A stretch of 56,268 nt of DNA from Candidatus Aerophobota bacterium (lineage in GTDB: Bacteria > Aerophobota > Aerophobia > Aerophobales > B3-G15). This document shows, piece by piece, positions 9,625 through 18,249 of the stretch. Made by a program: the position numbers and the translations under genes. Within the stretch, counting starts at the first letter, position 1; each line of letters opens with the position of its first letter. The stretch is taken from NCBI GenBank assembly GCA_030615365.1, contig JAUWZM010000008.1, positions 1 to 56,268 on the forward strand, written 5' to 3'. The notes under the pieces are model-generated. The model made no database searches and was not told the DNA's origin. It saw only the letters and a list, made by a program, of their open reading frames with translations.

Positions 9625-11387
9625 AGCTTTAAATGCTTTCTTTCTTCTTCTAATTTTTGTTCGTCATAAAAAAAAGCGTATATTCCCTTAATATTTAAAA
9701 GCTGCTCATGGTTTCCCTGTTCAACTATCCTGCCATTATCCATCGCAATGATGAAATCGCAGTTTTCAACAGCCACGATTCGATGAGAAATTACTATCGA
9801 AGTACGATTCTGCATAACCTTTGTTAGGTTTTTTAAGACTTGTTCCTCTGTTTGAGCGTCTACCGAAGAAAGAGCATCATCTAAAATGAGAATTTTGGGA
9901 TTTCTGATGATCGCTCTGGCTAAAGCTATCCTTTGTTTTTGACCCCCTGAAAGAGAAATTCCCCTCTCTCCCACTACAGTATTGAAGCCCTCAGGAAACT
10001 CCATAATCTCCGAGTAAACCCCACATAACTTTGCTATCTCTATCACTCGCTCCTTGGAGGCTTCAGGATTTCCGAAGGCAATGTTCTCAAGAATGGAAGT
10101 GGAAAAAAGAAAGCTATCCTGTGGCACCATTCCTATACTTTGTCTCAAAATGGAAAGACGAATCTGCTTTATATCCATTCCATCAAGGAAAAGAGTCCCC
10201 CGAGGAGGCTCGAATACTCGACAGAGGAGGTGAACGAGAGCACTTTTTCCTGAACCAATCCTTCCCACTATTCCCAGTCTTACTCCTGGTTGAATAAGGA
10301 GATTTATATTCTTCAAAACCGGACTATCTCTACCAGAATAAGAAAAGAAAAGATTGCGATATTCTATTTTACCCTGAATTTTTATATCAAAAGCATCTTT
10401 TTCGTTCTTTATCTCTGGCTGTGTTATAAGAATTCTATTTATCCTTCCCATAGAAGCAGCTCCTCGCTGAAAAAGATTTACCATCCAGCCGATGGCCATT
10501 ATAGGCCCGGTTAACATTCCCAAATACATAGAAAAGGCAACTAAATCGCCAATGCTTATCTCGCCTAAAATGGTTTCTCTACCTCCAAATAAAAGGACAA
10601 GAGCAGTGGCTAGGCCTCCCAAAAGCATAAGAAGGGACTCAAATAATCCCCAGACTTTTACCAGAGAGATATTTTTTCTAAAAAATTCTTCATTTATTTT
10701 TTTGAAATTATCCATTTCTCCTCCCTCTTGAACAAAGGCTTTGATCTCCCTTATACCGCTAAGGCTCTCCCTTACCTTCTCCATGATGTCTGAAAAAGCT
10801 TCCTGAACTCTTTTAAATCGCTGATGAATTCTACGGCCAAAAATTACCATGATTAAAACAACGATAAAGAAAGGACTTGCTACATAAAGGGTGAGTTTAG
10901 GATTTATGAATATCATCACTGTCAAGGAAAAGATTAAAAAGATAAAAGAATCAACTGAAATTATCACTCCTATAGCGGCTGCTCTTCTCACTGCCTCAAC
11001 ATCATTGGTGGCTCTGGCCATAAGGTCTCCTGTTCTGGTGCTATTGAAAAAACTCGCTGATAGAGTTTGAATGTGGGAAAAAAACTTGTTGCGAAGATAT
11101 TGCTCTATTTTTCGAGAAGTTCCCCCAATGAAATAGCGCCAGACAAAGCGGAGCATTGCCCCTGATAAAGACAGGGCTATAATGTAAAAGGCGTACCTTG
11201 CTAAGATCGAGTTGGTAGCCGTTCCCAGAGTAAGGATATTTATTGTACTTCGGATGATAAGGGGAAGGATAAGCTGGGTCCCATCGACTAAGAGAAGAGC
11301 CAGAAGGCCAATTATAACCCTTGTTTTATACCTCCAGATGAGCGAAAATAGCATCTTGAATTCCCTTGTCTCTTTCACTTTGCTCAT
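9621..11387 (-). CDS. ABC exporter half-transporter, degenerate-site partner
   Basis: A 588-residue ABC half-transporter: six membrane helices, then an ATPase with Walker A GRIGSGKSA, signature LSGGQKQ and Walker B ILILDDALSSVD. Asp replaces the catalytic Glu after Walker B, as in the degenerate site of heterodimeric exporters (TM287, BmrC type). Together with the next gene it should form one heterodimer. I use the ATG at 11387, which has an AAAAGGA site 8 bases upstream. An upstream TTG in frame at 11549 lacks such a site and would add 54 residues unlike the family. Confidence 0.9.
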   Translation of the reverse strand: MSKVKETREFKMLFSLIWRYKTRVIIGLLALLLVDGTQLILPLIIRSTINILTLGTATNSILARYAFYIIALSLSGAMLRFVWRYFIGGTSRKIEQYLRNKFFSHIQTLSASFFNSTRTGDLMARATNDVEAVRRAAAIGVIISVDSFIFLIFSLTVMIFINPKLTLYVASPFFIVVLIMVIFGRRIHQRFKRVQEAFSDIMEKVRESLSGIREIKAFVQEGGEMDNFKKINEEFFRKNISLVKVWGLFESLLMLLGGLATALVLLFGGRETILGEISIGDLVAFSMYLGMLTGPIMAIGWMVNLFQRGAASMGRINRILITQPEIKNEKDAFDIKIQGKIEYRNLFFSYSGRDSPVLKNINLLIQPGVRLGIVGRIGSGKSALVHLLCRVFEPPRGTLFLDGMDIKQIRLSILRQSIGMVPQDSFLFSTSILENIAFGNPEASKERVIEIAKLCGVYSEIMEFPEGFNTVVGERGISLSGGQKQRIALARAIIRNPKILILDDALSSVDAQTEEQVLKNLTKVMQNRTSIVISHRIVAVENCDFIIAMDNGRIVEQGNHEQLLNIKGIYAFFYDEQKLEEERKHLKL

Positions 11388-11526
11388 CGATACGTTCCTT
11401 TTCTGGTTAAAGTTCTCGATCAATTCTTGTATTCTAATATGTGCTTCTTTTTTGTCAACAAAGTTACGCGTTACAACAACACTATTGACTACAAGTAAAA
11501 TTCGTGCTAATTTTAAATATTGGTCA

Positions 11527-11569
11527 CTGATTTTTGCTGATGAATACAAAGAAAAATAAAATTCTGCCC
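11527..11569 (+). repeat. Dispersed 43-bp repeat, copy 1
   Basis: This segment matches 18120-18162 in the same orientation over 43 bases with about seven differences; the last 26 bases differ at only two positions. Both copies lie in the gap between divergent genes (ABC exporter/queA here, murJ/rpsT there). No inverted ends are apparent. It could be a remnant of a small mobile sequence or a shared regulatory site. Confidence 0.5.
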
Positions 11570-11585
11570 CATTATAAAGAAGGAA

Positions 11586-12617
11586 ATGTTATCAAAAGAC
11601 TTCTACTATTACTTACCCAGAGAGCTTATTGCTCAGCATCCTTCCCCTATTCGGGATAGATGCCGACTTTTAATACTTTCTGGAAAAGGAAGGATAGAGC
11701 ACAGAAAATTTTATGAAATAGGAGAACATTTAAAGGAAGGGGATGTAATAGTTCTTAACAATACCAGGGTGATCCCGGCTCGATTAAAAGGGAAAAAAGA
11801 AACTACAGGAGGAAAAGTTGAGGTTCTTCTTCTACAAAAAAAAGAGAATGGTGCATGGGAATGCTTATTGAAGCCAGCTCGAAGATTAAAAGAGGGAGCG
11901 GTTATTATTTTTCCAGGGACTCATCTTCGCGGGAAGATATTAAAGAAAGAAAGAGGAAGTGAGGGAACGGTTGAATTTACTCCTTCTTGTGTAGAAGAAG
12001 AAATTATTAAAATTGGGCAACCCCCCCTCCCTCCTTATATTAAAAGACCTTGCGGTCCGACAGATAAAGACAGAGAAAAATATCAAACTATCTATGCTAC
12101 GCAAAAGGGAGCAATAGCAGCACCCACAGCAGGACTTCATTTTACTCATAAACTAATGCAAAAGCTTGAAAACATGGGAATAAAATTTGTTGAGATTACT
12201 CTCCACACTGGTTGGGCAAGTTTCAAATCTCTCTTAAATCCCATAGTGGAGAAAAATGAGATACCTCCTGAGTACTTCAAGATCTCCCTTTCAACAGCTA
12301 AAATTATTAACGAAGCCAAAAAGAAAGGGGGAAGGCTAATCGCTGTGGGTACTACTACTGTCCGAGCATTGGAAACTCAAGCTCAAGTTTCAGGATTACT
12401 CATTCCGGGAGAGGGATGGACCAATCTTTTCATTTATCCGGGATACAATTTTAAGCTAATTGATGCTCTAATAACTAACTTTCATATACCCGGTTCTTCT
12501 CTTATGCTTTTAGTAAGTGCTTTTGTAGACAGAGAAAAATTAATGAAAGCCTACCAGGAGGCAATTGACAAAGGTTACCGTTTTCTATCCTTTGGTGATG
12601 CTATGCTCATTATCTGA
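11586..12617 (+). CDS. queA: S-adenosylmethionine:tRNA ribosyltransferase-isomerase
   Basis: A 343-residue QueA, full length for the family. It transfers and rearranges the ribose of SAM onto 7-aminomethyl-7-deazaguanine in tRNA to give epoxyqueuosine. The N-terminal YYLPRELIAQHP and NNTRVIPARLKG, the middle GAIAAPTAGLHFT and the C-terminal ALITNFHIPGSSLMLLVSAF motifs are all present. AAGAAGGAA ends 2 bases before the ATG, an unusually short spacing. No other queuosine genes are nearby. A possible new promoter follows at 12643. Confidence 0.96.
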   Translation: MLSKDFYYYLPRELIAQHPSPIRDRCRLLILSGKGRIEHRKFYEIGEHLKEGDVIVLNNTRVIPARLKGKKETTGGKVEVLLLQKKENGAWECLLKPARRLKEGAVIIFPGTHLRGKILKKERGSEGTVEFTPSCVEEEIIKIGQPPLPPYIKRPCGPTDKDREKYQTIYATQKGAIAAPTAGLHFTHKLMQKLENMGIKFVEITLHTGWASFKSLLNPIVEKNEIPPEYFKISLSTAKIINEAKKKGGRLIAVGTTTVRALETQAQVSGLLIPGEGWTNLFIYPGYNFKLIDALITNFHIPGSSLMLLVSAFVDREKLMKAYQEAIDKGYRFLSFGDAMLII

Positions 12618-12642
12618 TAAAACTCAAACTCCAGCAATAAAC

Positions 12643-12670
12643 TTGACAGTAACCTTAAATTTATTATAGT
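12643..12670 (+). promoter_or_regulatory. Sigma-70-type promoter
   Basis: TTGACA at 12643-12648 and TATAGT at 12665-12670 with a 16-bp spacer. It would drive the mini-ORF at 12760 and probably Ino1 at 13097 through a leader of about 420 bases. Confidence 0.55.
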
Positions 12671-12759
12671 TAAACTAGGTTCTTTCTTAAAAGAGGTACT
12701 GTCAAAAATTTTATGGTAAATATGAAAAATAAATGCAAAGAATTAGAGAGGAGGAGTAA

Positions 12760-12792
12760 ATGATGAAAATGTGGGAAAAAACTTTCCTTTAG
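12760..12792 (+). CDS. Possible ten-codon leader peptide
   Basis: A short open frame (MMKMWEKTFL) begins 6 bases after a GAGGAGG ribosome site and ends at TAG. The strong site and nearby promoter make translation plausible. The peptide has no run of a single amino acid that would mark classic attenuation. It may equally be the start of a decayed gene. Confidence 0.25.
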   Translation: MMKMWEKTFL

Positions 12793-12978
12793 CTTCCCTA
12801 ATTTAAAGCAACTTTCCCTGATCTTTTCTCCCTGAATAAACCCTAAAAATTGTAATAGGTAAGTTTTTCTAAAAAATATGAGAGCACACATCCGTCTTTA
12901 CGAGGAGCAAGTTTCCTCGCTTCGCTCGGAACAAGCTCTGCAATCTCGGATAGGATCAGAACAGGCTTTGTAATCTCA

Positions 12979-13031
12979 TATAGCTGCCCAATGAATTGGA
13001 CAGCTATAATTGCCAGAGAAAACAAGAATTT
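12979..13031 (+). repeat. REP-like element, copy 1
   Basis: A hairpin pairs 12979-12986 with 13001-13008, continuing after one mismatch through 12988-12991 with 12996-12999. Bases 12986-13031 match 52747-52792 in the opposite orientation over 46 bases with two differences. The other copy has a more complete structure, so this one looks eroded. Confidence 0.65.
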
Positions 13032-13096
13032 GAAAAACTAAACTATTACTAAGAGTTTAATATTTTCAATACTAAAAACTAAACATGGAGGTAGAA

Positions 13097-14185
13097 ATGA
13101 AAAAGATAAGAATTGCCATTGCTGGCATAGGAAATTGTGCTAGTTCACTAATTCAAGGGTTAGAGTACTATAAGAATAAAAAAGAGGCGATTGGCTTAAT
13201 GCATCCTGAGCTTGATGGTTATGGGATAAACGATATTGAAGTGGTAACTGCTTTTGATATTGATAAAAGAAAAGTTGGGCGAGATTTAAGTGAGGCTATT
13301 TTTTCTAAGCCAAATTGCACCAAGGTATTTTGTTCCAATGTTCCTCATTACGGGGTAACTGTAAAGATGGGAGTAGTGCTGGATGGAATAGCTAATCATA
13401 TGGACGATTATGATGAGGAAAGAGCTTTCAGGTCAGCTAAAGCAGAACCCTGCGATATAGTAGAGGAGTTAAAAAAAAGTGGAGCCGAGATTTTAGTCAA
13501 TTATTTACCAGTAGGGTCGGAAGAGGGAGTAAAATTTTATGCTCAAGCAGCCCTGGATGCAGAATTAGGATTTATAAACTGCATGCCAGTATTTATTGCC
13601 TCTAATGAAGGGTGGGCAAAAAAATTTGAAGAAAAAGGTCTTCCTATTGTAGGTGATGATATAAAAGCACAACTGGGAGCTACTATTACTCACCGGGTTC
13701 TAACAAAGCTATTTGTTGATCGAGGAGTAAAATTAGACCGCACTTACCAGCTTAACACAGGAGGAAACACTGACTTTTTAAACATGCTCGACAGGAACAG
13801 GCTCTCTTCAAAAAAGATTTCAAAAACAGAGGCAGTGCAATCCCAACTAAACATCCCTCTTCCCCCTCAAGATATTCACATTGGTCCCAGTGATTACGTT
13901 CCCTGGCAAAACGATAATAAGGTATGTTTTATTAGAATGGAAGGAAGAGAATTTGGTGATATTCCCCTTAATCTTGAATTAAGACTATCCGTAGAAGATT
14001 CACCCAATAGCGCCGGGGTAGCTGTAGATGCCATCAGATGTTGTAAAATTGGTCTGAATAGAGGTATTGGTGGACCTTTAACCTCCATATCATCTTACAC
14101 CATGAAGCATCCCCCAATTCAGTATTCAGACTCTGAGGCCAAGAGCAAAGTGGAAGAGTTTATTGCAGGAAAAATGGAAAGATAA
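13097..14185 (+). CDS. ino1: Myo-inositol-1-phosphate synthase
   Basis: A 362-residue Ino1-type inositol-1-phosphate synthase, which isomerises glucose 6-phosphate to L-myo-inositol 1-phosphate using bound NAD. The N-terminal Rossmann site is AGIGNCASS (residues 9-17). The catalytic-domain motifs GDDIKAQLGATITHR and NTGGNTDF are present, the latter typical of prokaryotic Ino1. I prefer the ATG at 13097, which follows GGAGG by 5 bases; the in-frame ATG at 13085 has no ribosome site. The next gene uses its product, so the two probably act in di-myo-inositol-phosphate synthesis. Confidence 0.93.
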   Translation: MKKIRIAIAGIGNCASSLIQGLEYYKNKKEAIGLMHPELDGYGINDIEVVTAFDIDKRKVGRDLSEAIFSKPNCTKVFCSNVPHYGVTVKMGVVLDGIANHMDDYDEERAFRSAKAEPCDIVEELKKSGAEILVNYLPVGSEEGVKFYAQAALDAELGFINCMPVFIASNEGWAKKFEEKGLPIVGDDIKAQLGATITHRVLTKLFVDRGVKLDRTYQLNTGGNTDFLNMLDRNRLSSKKISKTEAVQSQLNIPLPPQDIHIGPSDYVPWQNDNKVCFIRMEGREFGDIPLNLELRLSVEDSPNSAGVAVDAIRCCKIGLNRGIGGPLTSISSYTMKHPPIQYSDSEAKSKVEEFIAGKMER

Positions 14186-14220
14186 TGTAGATAACCTCTT
14201 GAATTTTGAGATTAGTTACT

Positions 14221-14258
14221 TAAGGCCACAGATTTTCACCTGTGGCCTTATTAGTTTA
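14221..14258 (+). terminator. Rho-independent terminator after Ino1
   Basis: A perfect 11-bp stem (14221-14231 with 14240-14250) with an 8-base loop is followed by a moderately T-rich tail. It sits 35 bases after the Ino1 stop and 40 before the next gene. Because the downstream gene uses the Ino1 product, it may be a partial terminator that tunes the ratio rather than a full stop. Confidence 0.75.
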
Positions 14259-14289
14259 TTAAACTAAAGCTCTATATGGAAGATTAAAT

Positions 14290-15612
14290 ATGAAATGTTT
14301 AATTATCGCTGCCGGACGGGGAAGCAGACTATCAAATAGAGTGGATTCAAAACCCCTTATTTCCCTCCTGGGATTGTCTCTCATTGAACGGGTTATGTTA
14401 ATTGCTAAGAAGAGCGGTTTAAATAATTTCTACGTGGTAACAGGATATAACGGTGAAAAGGTGAGGCATTTTTTAGATAGATTTAGCCAGAGCAAAAATG
14501 TAAAGATAACTCATATTAAAAATGAAGAGTGGGAAAGGGGAAACGGATTATCTGTTCTCAAGGCAAAATCATTATTAAATGAGAATTTCATTTTATTGAT
14601 GGGAGACCATATCTTTAATGAATCAATATTAATAAGGCTAAAGGATAAAAGAATAGCTAAGAATGAAGTTATGCTGGCTGTAGATTATAATATCAAAAAC
14701 AATAAGCTTATTAATAGTGAGGATGTCACAAAAGTTTCTGTCAAAGATAATAGAATCTTAGATATAGGAAAAAATATAAAGAGATATAACGCTTATGATA
14801 CAGGAATCTTTCTCTGTTCTCCTGCAATATTTAATGCCATTCAAGAAAGCATAGGTAAAGGAGATGATTCCCTCTCGGGAGGAATGATGGCATTGGCTAA
14901 GAAAGGGAAAGCTAAGGTCTTTGATATTAAAGATAATTTCTGGATTGATGTAGATGATGAGAGAACATTTAAAAAAGTTGAAAAAAAGCTTTTAGCCAAT
15001 TTAAAAAAAGCATCTGATGGTCCCATATCAAGATACTTAAACAGACCTATATCAAGTAGGATTACAAAGTATCTTGTAAGAGGTAGCATTACGCCAAACC
15101 ATATTTCGTTCTTTTCTTTTATCCTTTCCGTTCTAAGCGCCTTTTTCTTCTTCTCAGGAGGGTATATTAATTTAGTTATTGGAGGGATAATAGCACAAAT
15201 GTTATCTGTTATCGACGGTTGTGACGGAGAAATAGCAAGATTAAAATTCCAAATTACAGAATTTGGCGGATGGTTTGACGCTGTATTAGATAGATATGCT
15301 GATGCTCTTGTTCTTTTCGGTCTAACCTGTTATGTCTATTTTGAAAATCTAAATTTTCTGCCCCTTTTAATTGGTTTTTTAGCAATCATAGGTACCTTTA
15401 TGAATAGTTATACAGCCGACAAATACGATGGTTTAATGAAGAGAAAACTTGCCTCAGGGAAGCACTACTTTAGAATTGGTCGTGATGTTAGGATGCTTAT
15501 CATATTTATTGGAGCTTTGATAAATCAGCCCCTTTTAACTCTTGTTTTAATTGCTCTCCTAATGAATGCAGAAAATATCAGAAGGATAGTACTCTTATAT
15601 AAAAATGAATAA
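14290..15612 (+). CDS. Bifunctional IPCT/DIPPS (di-myo-inositol-phosphate-phosphate synthase)
   Basis: A 440-residue fusion. Residues 1-235 form a nucleotidyltransferase (start MKCLIIAAGRGSRL; LMGDH metal site) that would make CDP-inositol. Residues about 250-435 are a membrane CDP-alcohol phosphotransferase with the full signature: D309-x2-D-G-x2-A-R, then x8-G-x3-D-x3-D in GGWFDAVLD. The same fusion in Archaeoglobus, Aquifex and Thermotoga makes phosphorylated di-myo-inositol phosphate from inositol 1-phosphate and CTP. The neighbouring Ino1 supports that reading over phospholipid synthesis. The stop overlaps the start of the next gene. Confidence 0.9.
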   Translation: MKCLIIAAGRGSRLSNRVDSKPLISLLGLSLIERVMLIAKKSGLNNFYVVTGYNGEKVRHFLDRFSQSKNVKITHIKNEEWERGNGLSVLKAKSLLNENFILLMGDHIFNESILIRLKDKRIAKNEVMLAVDYNIKNNKLINSEDVTKVSVKDNRILDIGKNIKRYNAYDTGIFLCSPAIFNAIQESIGKGDDSLSGGMMALAKKGKAKVFDIKDNFWIDVDDERTFKKVEKKLLANLKKASDGPISRYLNRPISSRITKYLVRGSITPNHISFFSFILSVLSAFFFFSGGYINLVIGGIIAQMLSVIDGCDGEIARLKFQITEFGGWFDAVLDRYADALVLFGLTCYVYFENLNFLPLLIGFLAIIGTFMNSYTADKYDGLMKRKLASGKHYFRIGRDVRMLIIFIGALINQPLLTLVLIALLMNAENIRRIVLLYKNE

Positions 15613-16171
15613 TACTAATTGCGTGGAAAAGAAGATTGAGGAGATTATTGAAAAATCTCCTGTCCCCGAGGACCCTGCTCATGCAAAAAACACTTTGGAG
15701 TGGCTGCTTAAACTAAAGCCTGATGCTGATGATGCTTCAAAAATAGCCGGTTTGGGTCATGATATAGAGAGAGCCATTGAGAAGCGAAAAGTAAGATGCA
15801 AGGATTACAAAAGTTACGATGAGTTTAAAGATGCTCATGCTTTAAATAGCGCTAAGATTCTGGTAGAAATAATGAAGAAGTGTAATATAGGCAAGGAACT
15901 AATTGATGATGTTTTTTTCTTGGTGCGTCATCACGAAACAGGATGTGAGAAAAAAGTCAATGTCTTAAAGGATGCTGACAGCATCTCATTCTTCCATGTA
16001 AATCTGCCCTATTACTTCTTCCGAAACGATGTTAAAGAAACTAAAAAAAGGTGTTTGTGGGGATATAAGAAATTACCTGATAACCTAAAAGGAATTGTAG
16101 CTAAATTCAATTATAAAGATAAAAAACTTGGGTCACTTGTAAGAACTTGTATTGCTGAGAGTGAAAAATAA
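15605..16171 (+). CDS. HD-domain protein, DUF4202-like
   Basis: A 188-residue soluble protein with a His/Asp phosphohydrolase-like pattern: H26, H52-D53 (GLGHDIE), H78 (DAHALNSA), H109-H110 (RHHE) and D123/D125 (LKDAD). The arrangement resembles DUF4202, a family without a defined role. Its ATG lies inside the last codons of IPCT/DIPPS (8-base overlap) and has no ribosome site of its own, so translation is probably coupled. DIP synthesis ends with a phosphatase whose identity I do not know to be settled; this gene is a good candidate. That function is inferred from context only. Confidence 0.7.
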   Translation: MNNTNCVEKKIEEIIEKSPVPEDPAHAKNTLEWLLKLKPDADDASKIAGLGHDIERAIEKRKVRCKDYKSYDEFKDAHALNSAKILVEIMKKCNIGKELIDDVFFLVRHHETGCEKKVNVLKDADSISFFHVNLPYYFFRNDVKETKKRCLWGYKKLPDNLKGIVAKFNYKDKKLGSLVRTCIAESEK

Positions 16172-16504
16172 ACTTAGGATTACAGGACTATTAGACTATG
16201 GACCATCTCATAGAGGTAGTACTATTATCGCTGAAAACTTTACCTGGATCAATAAACATCTTTTTGTTTTCATCGATCACTGCCCATCCTGTGGGCCTTT
16301 TAGGACTCCCTGCTAAATTCAGACCAAAAAAGATAGATCTTTTACTTCCTGTCAATTTAATTCCCTTAAAGGATCTAATTGCTATATCTATTCAGCTACA
16401 GATAAACGCTGATCTCGTCAATTTGGTTTATCTCGTTTAAATCAACGTCGAACGTAGAACTTTGAACCTTTTACCCTTTGCCTTTAGCCTTTTGCCTCCT
16501 CTAT
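16172..16504. other. Intergenic region with gene remnant
   Basis: The gap between the HD gene and murJ (convergent) holds a decayed DUF429-like fragment (16191-16391, minus strand) and a pyrimidine-rich tail (16455-16500) of the CCTTTTGCC type seen again near 32705. No terminator hairpin is obvious. Confidence 0.5.
16191..16391 (-). pseudogene. Remnant of a DUF429-like gene
   Basis: A 66-codon minus-strand open frame with no ATG. It contains FGLNLAGSPKRPTGWAVIDE, which matches the opening of DUF429 proteins (usually GIDLAGS...RPTG). That family has about 200-250 residues and is predicted to have an RNase H-like fold. Only the N-terminal portion remains and the frame closes soon after, so this is probably a truncated relic. 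The family call rests on one motif. Confidence 0.5.
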
Positions 16505-18055
16505 TTATCGTCTCTTGAAGGATTCGATCGCTAATTTAAATTCATTTAGCTTCATGAGGTAAGATAACCCTCCAAAGATACCGACTCCTGCGACTACTGC
16601 CACCCCAATCCAAAGAATTTGATTGAGTAGGGAACTCAACCTCAAGAAATTACAAAAGAAGAAGGATAGGATATAAATCACTGACCCCATTCCACCAGTA
16701 ACAACTAAAATTTTACCCAAAGAGGAAAGAATCTCTCTCCCCTTAATATTTCCCAATTTTTTTCTTAAAAGAAAAAAAAGTACACTCATATTGACGAGCA
16801 TTGATAGAGAAGTTGCCAGGGCTAACCCTTTGTGCATCAAAGGACCTAGTAAAAGAAAATTTAATAAAATATTAAGGCACACAGTAAGAACAGCTACCTT
16901 TAAAGGTGTGAGGACATCCTGGAGAGAGTAAAAGGCCCTGGTGAGTATCATAACCCCTCCCATCGCAAACAAACCCGGGCAGTAGTAAAAAAGAGACTCT
17001 GCTGTGATTAATGTATCTCCAAAAGTAAAGGATCCGTGCTCAAAAAGTAAAGAAATGATATTTTCCCCAATTAAAATCAATCCCAGGGAAGAGGGTATCA
17101 ACAGGAAAAAAACCATTCTTATTCCTAAAGAGACTGTGTTCTTTAGTTCTTCCTTTTTTCCTCTGGCTGCAAGAAAAGACAAACGAGGAAAAATAGCTGT
17201 AGAAATAGCTATAGAAAAAACGCCCAAGGGAAATTGGATTAATCTCATAGCATATTGAAGGCCAGATATACTTCCCGGAGGAAGAGTAGAGGCAAACACC
17301 CGGGTAATAATTACATTCACCTGCAAAGTTATCCCTCCCAGGATGGCAGGTAAAATTAACTTTCCTATTTTTTTTACTCCTCTATCCTTAAAGGAAAGAA
17401 CAAAACGATACCTAAATCCTTTCTTGAGTAAATAAGGGACCTGTATCAGAAGTTGAGCTCCTCCTCCTATCACCACTCCTAAAGCTAAGCTGTATATCCC
17501 CCATCTTTGAAAAAGAAGAAAAGCACATCCAATCATCGCGACATTAAAGAAAACAGGAGCGATTGCAGGAGAAGTAAAGTGTCCCCTGCAATGGAGCATA
17601 GCCATCACTAACGCAGCTATACTCATGAAAAACAAAAAGGGCCACATAAGCTGAGTGAGCAAGACAGCTACATGCATTTGGGAAGGATTGCCCCGAAAAC
17701 CAATTCCAATCCAGGGAACATAATAAGAAGCAAATAAAATTCCCAGGCCCATCACTCCAATTAAAAGCAAAAATAGGATATTTAAAATGTTATTGGCTAA
17801 CCGCCAGGCCTCTTTTTCTCCTTTATTGGACAACCATTCACTAAAAACAGGTATAAAGGCTGTAGTAAGAGCTCCTTCTGCCAAGAGCCCCCGAAAGAGA
17901 TTGGGCAAAGTAAAGGCAACCCAAAAGGCATCGGTGACTATAGAATAACCAAAAAGATAAGCAATTACCTGAAGTCTTATCAATCCTGTAATCCGGGAAA
18001 AAAAAGTTCCCAGGCTTACTATTCCGGCTGTTTTTACAATGTTTCTTTTCTTCAT
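16505..18055 (-). CDS. murJ: Lipid II flippase MurJ
   Basis: A 516-residue protein with about 14 membrane helices. It opens with KTAGIVSLGTFFSRITGLIR and DAFWVAFTLPNLFRGLLAEG, the standard MurJ start, and carries the later RAFYSLQDVLTPLKVA motif. It moves lipid II across the inner membrane for peptidoglycan synthesis. The length is normal. The ribosome site before the ATG is weak. It is divergent from rpsT across a 194-base gap that contains a dispersed repeat. Confidence 0.95.
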   Translation of the reverse strand: MKKRNIVKTAGIVSLGTFFSRITGLIRLQVIAYLFGYSIVTDAFWVAFTLPNLFRGLLAEGALTTAFIPVFSEWLSNKGEKEAWRLANNILNILFLLLIGVMGLGILFASYYVPWIGIGFRGNPSQMHVAVLLTQLMWPFLFFMSIAALVMAMLHCRGHFTSPAIAPVFFNVAMIGCAFLLFQRWGIYSLALGVVIGGGAQLLIQVPYLLKKGFRYRFVLSFKDRGVKKIGKLILPAILGGITLQVNVIITRVFASTLPPGSISGLQYAMRLIQFPLGVFSIAISTAIFPRLSFLAARGKKEELKNTVSLGIRMVFFLLIPSSLGLILIGENIISLLFEHGSFTFGDTLITAESLFYYCPGLFAMGGVMILTRAFYSLQDVLTPLKVAVLTVCLNILLNFLLLGPLMHKGLALATSLSMLVNMSVLFFLLRKKLGNIKGREILSSLGKILVVTGGMGSVIYILSFFFCNFLRLSSLLNQILWIGVAVVAGVGIFGGLSYLMKLNEFKLAIESFKRR

Positions 18056-18060
18056 TTTAC

Positions 18061-18088
18061 TTGCAAAATTTTAAAAATATGGTAAATT
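18061..18088 (+). promoter_or_regulatory. Possible promoter for rpsT
   Basis: TTGCAA at 18061-18066 and TAAATT at 18083-18088 with 16 bp between. Both boxes are one or two bases off consensus. It points toward rpsT and would leave a leader of about 155 bases. Confidence 0.35.
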
Positions 18089-18119
18089 ACTCTTAATGAT
18101 TCTTATAATTATTTAATTC

Positions 18120-18162
18120 CTGATTTACGCAGATCCATACAAAGAAAAATGAAATTCTGTCC
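18120..18162 (+). repeat. Dispersed 43-bp repeat, copy 2
   Basis: Counterpart of 11527-11569 in the same orientation, also lying between divergent genes. The shared 3' part is the sequence from ATACAAAG to TTCTG. Confidence 0.5.
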
Positions 18163-18249
18163 AAGAGCCTATCGGGAAAAAATTAAATATGAAAGAATTG
18201 TTAAATAACTATTAGTGGCTGAATAGCAACTAATCTTAAGGAGAAAAAA

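Larger units (their letters stand above)
12618..13096 (+). other. Long leader/intergenic region before Ino1
   Basis: This 479-base stretch holds a promoter (12643-12670), a ten-codon open frame with a strong GGAGG site (12760-12792), a 19-bp imperfect direct repeat with 30-base period (12929-12947 and 12959-12977), and a REP-like hairpin (12979-13008). No longer gene is convincing on either strand. The region may be the 5' leader of the Ino1 operon or the wreck of small mobile sequences. Confidence 0.5.

Noticed and set aside
11388..11549. Longer N-terminus for the ABC exporter half
   Set aside because: It requires a TTG start without a ribosome site and would add residues not typical of the family; the ATG at 11387 has a good site.
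12643..13096. Metabolite riboswitch before Ino1
   Set aside because: Only simple hairpins and repeats are visible; I find no conserved aptamer core and no terminator-antiterminator pair.
16198..16440. Eighty-codon plus-strand frame after the HD gene
   Set aside because: No ribosome site or recognisable motif; the opposite strand carries a better explanation, a DUF429 remnant.
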